NCBI RefSeq assembly: GCF_030718205.1
Contig: NZ_JAUZQF010000021.1
Span: forward strand, 62,001 to 126,000
Length of the DNA stretch: 64,000 nt
From: Nonomuraea turcica
GTDB lineage: Bacteria; Actinomycetota; Actinomycetes; Streptosporangiales; Streptosporangiaceae
Reading direction: 5' to 3'
The position numbers and the translations under genes are program-made. This document shows, piece by piece, positions 61,035 to 64,000 of this stretch (positions are counted from its first letter, which is position 1; every line of letters begins with the position of its first letter). The notes under the pieces are model-generated. The model was not told the origin of the DNA and ran no database searches. It saw nothing but the letters and a program-made list of their open reading frames with translations.

Positions 61035-62018
61035 TCAGCTCTTGGGGAGCCAGGCCTTGACCTTGTCCGGGTTGTCGGCCACCCACTTGGCGGCCGCCTC
61101 CTCGGCGGTCATCTTGTCCTCGGTGATGTACTTCGCCACGAGGTTCTGGTCGTCGTTGCCCCAGGTGAAGTTCTTGACCAGCTCGTAGGCGGGGCTGCCG
61201 GAGTCGGCGAACTTCTTGCTCACGATCTTGTCGAGCTCGTACGGCGGGTAGTCACAGGCCACCTTGGCGGCGTCGGCGTCGCAGCCGGCCGTGTAGGCGG
61301 GCAGGTTGACCTTGACCAGCTTGAGCTCCGACAGGAACCACTGCGGCTCGTAGAAGTAGCCGATGAGCGGCGTCTGCTGCTTCTGCGACTGGCGGAAGGC
61401 CGTGATCAGCGCGGTCTCGCTGCCCGCGTAGACGACCTTGAAGTCCAGCTTGAGGTTCTTGACCAGGGCCTCGTCGTTGGTGACGAAGGAGGGGTCGCCG
61501 TCGAGGAGTTGGCCCTTGCCGCCGGACTCGGAGGTCTTGAACAGGGAGGCGTACTTGTTGAGGTTCTTCCAGTCGGTGATGTCCGGGTACTTCTCGGCCA
61601 TCCACGGCGCCACGTACCAGCCGATGACGCCCTTGTTGCCCGTCGGCCCCGCGGAGACGGCGGTCTTCTGCTCGTCGATGTACTTCTTCTTCAGGTCGTC
61701 GTGGCCCCAGTTCTCCACGACCGCGTCGACCTCGCCGGTGCCGAAGCCCTGCCAGGCCACCTCCTCCTTGAGGTCCTTCTTCACGACCTTGCAGCCGAGG
61801 TTCTTCTCGGCCACATAGCCGATAACGGCGGCGTTGGCCTCGTACCCCACCCATGGGTTGATCGCGATGTTCAGGGTCCCGCACGCCTTGGCGCTGCCGC
61901 TGCCGGCGGCGGGCGCCGCCGTCTCGCCGACCTTCGCGCCCGCGCAGGCGTTCACCAGAAGGCCCATGCCGGCCACGAGCACGAGTGCCCTGATCCTTCT
62001 GCTTCTCGAATTCGTCAC
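61035..62018 (-). CDS. glycine betaine/quaternary-amine ABC transporter binding lipoprotein
   Basis: The 327-residue exported lipoprotein (lipobox L-V-N-A-C25) belongs to the OpuAC/ProX family. Aromatic residues likely to cage a trimethylammonium group include I-N-P-W-V-G-Y, V-E-N-W-G-H, G-W-Y-V-A-P-W and Y-F-Y-E-P-Q-W-F. GTG 62018 has AGGAGG 6 nt upstream. It lies 45 nt after the double permease gene. Together with the downstream operon this suggests uptake for catabolism rather than only osmoprotection. Confidence 0.93.
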   Translation of the reverse strand: MTNSRSRRIRALVLVAGMGLLVNACAGAKVGETAAPAAGSGSAKACGTLNIAINPWVGYEANAAVIGYVAEKNLGCKVVKKDLKEEVAWQGFGTGEVDAVVENWGHDDLKKKYIDEQKTAVSAGPTGNKGVIGWYVAPWMAEKYPDITDWKNLNKYASLFKTSESGGKGQLLDGDPSFVTNDEALVKNLKLDFKVVYAGSETALITAFRQSQKQQTPLIGYFYEPQWFLSELKLVKVNLPAYTAGCDADAAKVACDYPPYELDKIVSKKFADSGSPAYELVKNFTWGNDDQNLVAKYITEDKMTAEEAAAKWVADNPDKVKAWLPKS

Positions 62019-62063
62019 CTAGGTCCTCCTAGTGGTTCCCGGGCCGAGGGGCCCGTCATCTGG

Positions 62064-64000
62064 CTAGTGGTGCGGTTGCCCCCCGTGAGCGGCCGCGTCG
62101 GCGCGCTGCGTGGCGGCGCGCATGACGCGGTCGAGCACGATGCCGAGCACGACGATCGCGAGCCCGGCGGCCAGCCCCTTCCCCCGGAGCTGGTGCTGCG
62201 AGAACCCGGCCACGACGTCGTAGCCGAGCGCTCCCGCTCCCACGAGGCCGCCCACGACGACCATCGAGAGCACGTAGATGAGTCCCTGGCTCGCCGCGAG
62301 CGTCACGCCGCTGCGGGCCATCGGGAGCTGGACCTTGGCGATGAGCTGCCAGGCGTTCGCCCCCACCGAGGTGGCCGCCTCGACCGTGGTGGGGGAGACC
62401 CGCCTGATGCCCTCGGCGACCAGCTTGATCGCGACCGGCGCCGCGAAGACCACGGCCGCGATGATCGCGGTGAACCGCGTCGGGCCGAACAGGCCGAGGA
62501 TCGGCACCAGATAGACGAAGGCGGGCATGGTCTGCCCGGCGTCGAGCACGGGGCGGAGCACGGTGTCGGCCCGGTCGCTGCGGCCCATCCACACGCCCAC
62601 CACCACGCCGAGCATCATGACGAGGATCGTCGCGACCAGGGTGGAGGCCAGCGTGACCATGCTGTCCTGCCAGAGCCCGAGCAGGACCAGCAGCGCCAGG
62701 CCGACCGCGGTCGCGAGGGCCGCGCGCGCGTTGCCCACCAGCAGCGCCACGGCCACGGCCACGGCGAAGACCAGCCACCACGGAGACCCGGTCAGCAGCG
62801 ACTCGAACGGGTTGAGCAGCCCGTTGGTGAGCAGGTTCTTGATCGCGTTGGTGAAGCCGACCAGGCTGTCCTGTACCCAGACGCTCGCCGCGTCGGCGGC
62901 GCGGCGCACGATGGGGCCGAGGTTGGCCTGCGCGGGGAACTCCGCCGCCCACACGTAGGTGTACGACAGGTAGCCCAGCACCGCCGCGACGCCGAGCACG
63001 CCCGCCACCTGCAGCCGCCGCCGTCCGGGAGTGAGCAGCCGGCCGGCCCTGCGCTCGGCCTCGACCCGGCGGCTGGCCGCCGAGGTCACCCGGTCCAGCA
63101 CCACCGCCATGATGACGATGGCCAGGCCCGCGTTGAACGCGGTGCCCACATCCAGGGTCTGCAGCGCCTTCAACACCGTCTTGCCCAGGCCCGGCGCGTC
63201 GATGAGGGCCGCGATGGTGGCCATGGACAGGGCGGCCATGATGGTCTGGTTCACGCCGACGATGATCGTCTGCTTGGCCATCGGCAGCCGCACGTGCCGC
63301 AGCGACTGAGCGGTGGTGGCGCCCAGCGAGGCGCCGGCTTCGAGGGTGTCCGGCGAGACCTGGCGGATGCCGTGCGCGGTGATGCGGATGGCCGGCGGGA
63401 TCGCGTAGATCATCGTGGCGACCGTCGCGCTGGCCGGCCCGATGAGGAAGAAGAGCGTGAGCGGCGCCAGGTAGACGAACGTCGGCATCGTCTGCATGAA
63501 GTCCAGCACCGGGGTGACCAGCCGGTGGAAGCGGTCGCTCATCCCCGCCAGCACCCCGAGCGGGATGCCCACGGCCAGCGACAGCACCACCGCGGTGAGC
63601 GTGAGGGCGAGCGTGTCCATGCTCTCCTGCCACAGCCCGAGCAGCCCGAAGGAGATCAGGCCCGCCGCCGCGAGCAGCGCCGACTTCCTGTTGCCGTACA
63701 GGAACGCGACGGCGGTCGCCAGGGCCGTCACGCCCAGCCAGCCCAGCACCGGGACCGGGCGGCCGAAGGACGGCTGGCTGATCATGGCCTGGACGAACGT
63801 CACGGCCTCGTCCAGGAAGAGCCGGATGTAGTTGATGAAGTAGAGGAAGAACGGGTTGCTGTTCCTGCTGTCGTCGATGGCGTCCATGCCCTCGCTGAAC
63901 GAGGTGTGCAGCGGCGTCAGCTCGGCCCCGCCGAGTGCCAGCGTGTCGCGCCCGTTCAGCAGCGCCCACCCCAGCACCCAGACCGCCAGCACCGCCACGA
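62064..64000 (-). CDS. duplicated-domain betaine-type ABC permease, 5' end outside window
   Basis: The frame is open to the last base, so the start lies beyond the window; at least 645 residues are present. It contains two homologous ProW-type permease domains. The first has G-L-L-G-L-W-Q-E-S-M-D-T-L-A and P-V-L-D-F-M-Q-T-M-P-T-F-V-Y; the second has L-L-G-L-W-Q-D-S-M-V-T-L-A and P-V-L-D-A-G-Q-T-M-P-A-F-V-Y. Each is followed by an EAA loop (L-E-A-G-A-S-L-G-A and V-E-A-A-T-S-V-G-A). One polypeptide can therefore form the whole channel. The ATPase gene is expected just upstream of the window edge. Confidence 0.92.
   Translation of the reverse strand, partial: VAVLAVWVLGWALLNGRDTLALGGAELTPLHTSFSEGMDAIDDSRNSNPFFLYFINYIRLFLDEAVTFVQAMISQPSFGRPVPVLGWLGVTALATAVAFLYGNRKSALLAAAGLISFGLLGLWQESMDTLALTLTAVVLSLAVGIPLGVLAGMSDRFHRLVTPVLDFMQTMPTFVYLAPLTLFFLIGPASATVATMIYAIPPAIRITAHGIRQVSPDTLEAGASLGATTAQSLRHVRLPMAKQTIIVGVNQTIMAALSMATIAALIDAPGLGKTVLKALQTLDVGTAFNAGLAIVIMAVVLDRVTSAASRRVEAERRAGRLLTPGRRRLQVAGVLGVAAVLGYLSYTYVWAAEFPAQANLGPIVRRAADAASVWVQDSLVGFTNAIKNLLTNGLLNPFESLLTGSPWWLVFAVAVAVALLVGNARAALATAVGLALLVLLGLWQDSMVTLASTLVATILVMMLGVVVGVWMGRSDRADTVLRPVLDAGQTMPAFVYLVPILGLFGPTRFTAIIAAVVFAAPVAIKLVAEGIRRVSPTTVEAATSVGANAWQLIAKVQLPMARSGVTLAASQGLIYVLSMVVVGGLVGAGALGYDVVAGFSQHQLRGKGLAAGLAIVVLGIVLDRVMRAATQRADAAAHGGQPHH

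Overview
The window is a stretch of high-GC, gene-dense chromosome with frequent GTG starts, one probable TTG start, many 1-8 bp ATGA/GTGA start-stop overlaps, AfsR-like STAND ATPases, a Streptomyces-type subtilisin inhibitor, a PAC2 protein, a class A RNase P RNA and an RNase H-phosphatase fusion. Together these indicate a filamentous actinomycete. Streptosporangiales (Nonomuraea-like) is my best guess, but this is inference and not a phylogenetic result. I see no tRNA, rRNA, insertion sequence, prophage or CRISPR array.

Layout. 1-9 kb: the 3' part of a secreted M6-type metalloprotease, a membrane-anchored NB-ARC/TPR protein facing an unknown coiled-coil membrane protein, a tyrosine phosphatase, a Gfo/Idh/MocA oxidoreductase, a PAC2 protein and a small ankyrin protein whose end carries a 20-bp tandem repeat. 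9-12.3 kb: a class I terpene synthase next to an AfsR-like ATPase that lacks any DNA-binding domain. 12.4-17.7 kb: a tiny acidic protein coupled to a GNAT enzyme, a membrane protein, a two-component system and an EstB-like serine hydrolase. 17.7-21.2 kb: an ABC permease coupled to a hydrolase-ABC ATPase fusion. 21.4-27.3 kb: a CYP125-like P450, two methyltransferases, and a histidine-rich membrane protein facing a copC-copD pair. 27.3-32.9 kb: an AurF-type diiron oxygenase, a TetR regulator, and a coupled acyl-CoA dehydrogenase/acyl-CoA dehydrogenase/acyl-CoA synthetase operon. 32.9-39.7 kb: a WYL regulator, a VOC protein, an Nramp-like transporter without the usual metal motifs, an acetyltransferase, a subtilisin inhibitor, an M19 dipeptidase and a Baeyer-Villiger-type monooxygenase. 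39.8-46.4 kb: Nif3, a zinc-ribbon protein, RNase H-phosphatase, rnpB and a molybdate uptake operon (MerR-TOBE regulator, modA, modB, modC). 46.4-51 kb: a penicillin-binding-type serine hydrolase and a very large Ser/Thr kinase-WD40 protein.

51-64 kb is the clearest functional unit, all on the minus strand. A glycine-betaine-type ABC transporter (double permease, lipoprotein) is followed, after a strong hairpin and a new promoter, by a dimethylglycine/sarcosine dehydrogenase, glyA, soxB, soxD, soxA, soxG and sdaA. The last six genes are chained by 4-8 bp overlaps or 11-13 nt gaps. This encodes import of a quaternary amine, stepwise N-demethylation to glycine with capture of one-carbon units, conversion to serine and deamination to pyruvate. 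The betaine-to-dimethylglycine step is not in the window.

The most unusual non-coding signal is an 18-bp box, 16 of 18 identical, sitting exactly 12 nt before the start codons of the first acyl-CoA dehydrogenase (29213-29230) and of the Baeyer-Villiger-type monooxygenase (39709-39726). A related core lies in front of the AurF-like gene, which suggests one scattered lipid or steroid oxidation regulon.
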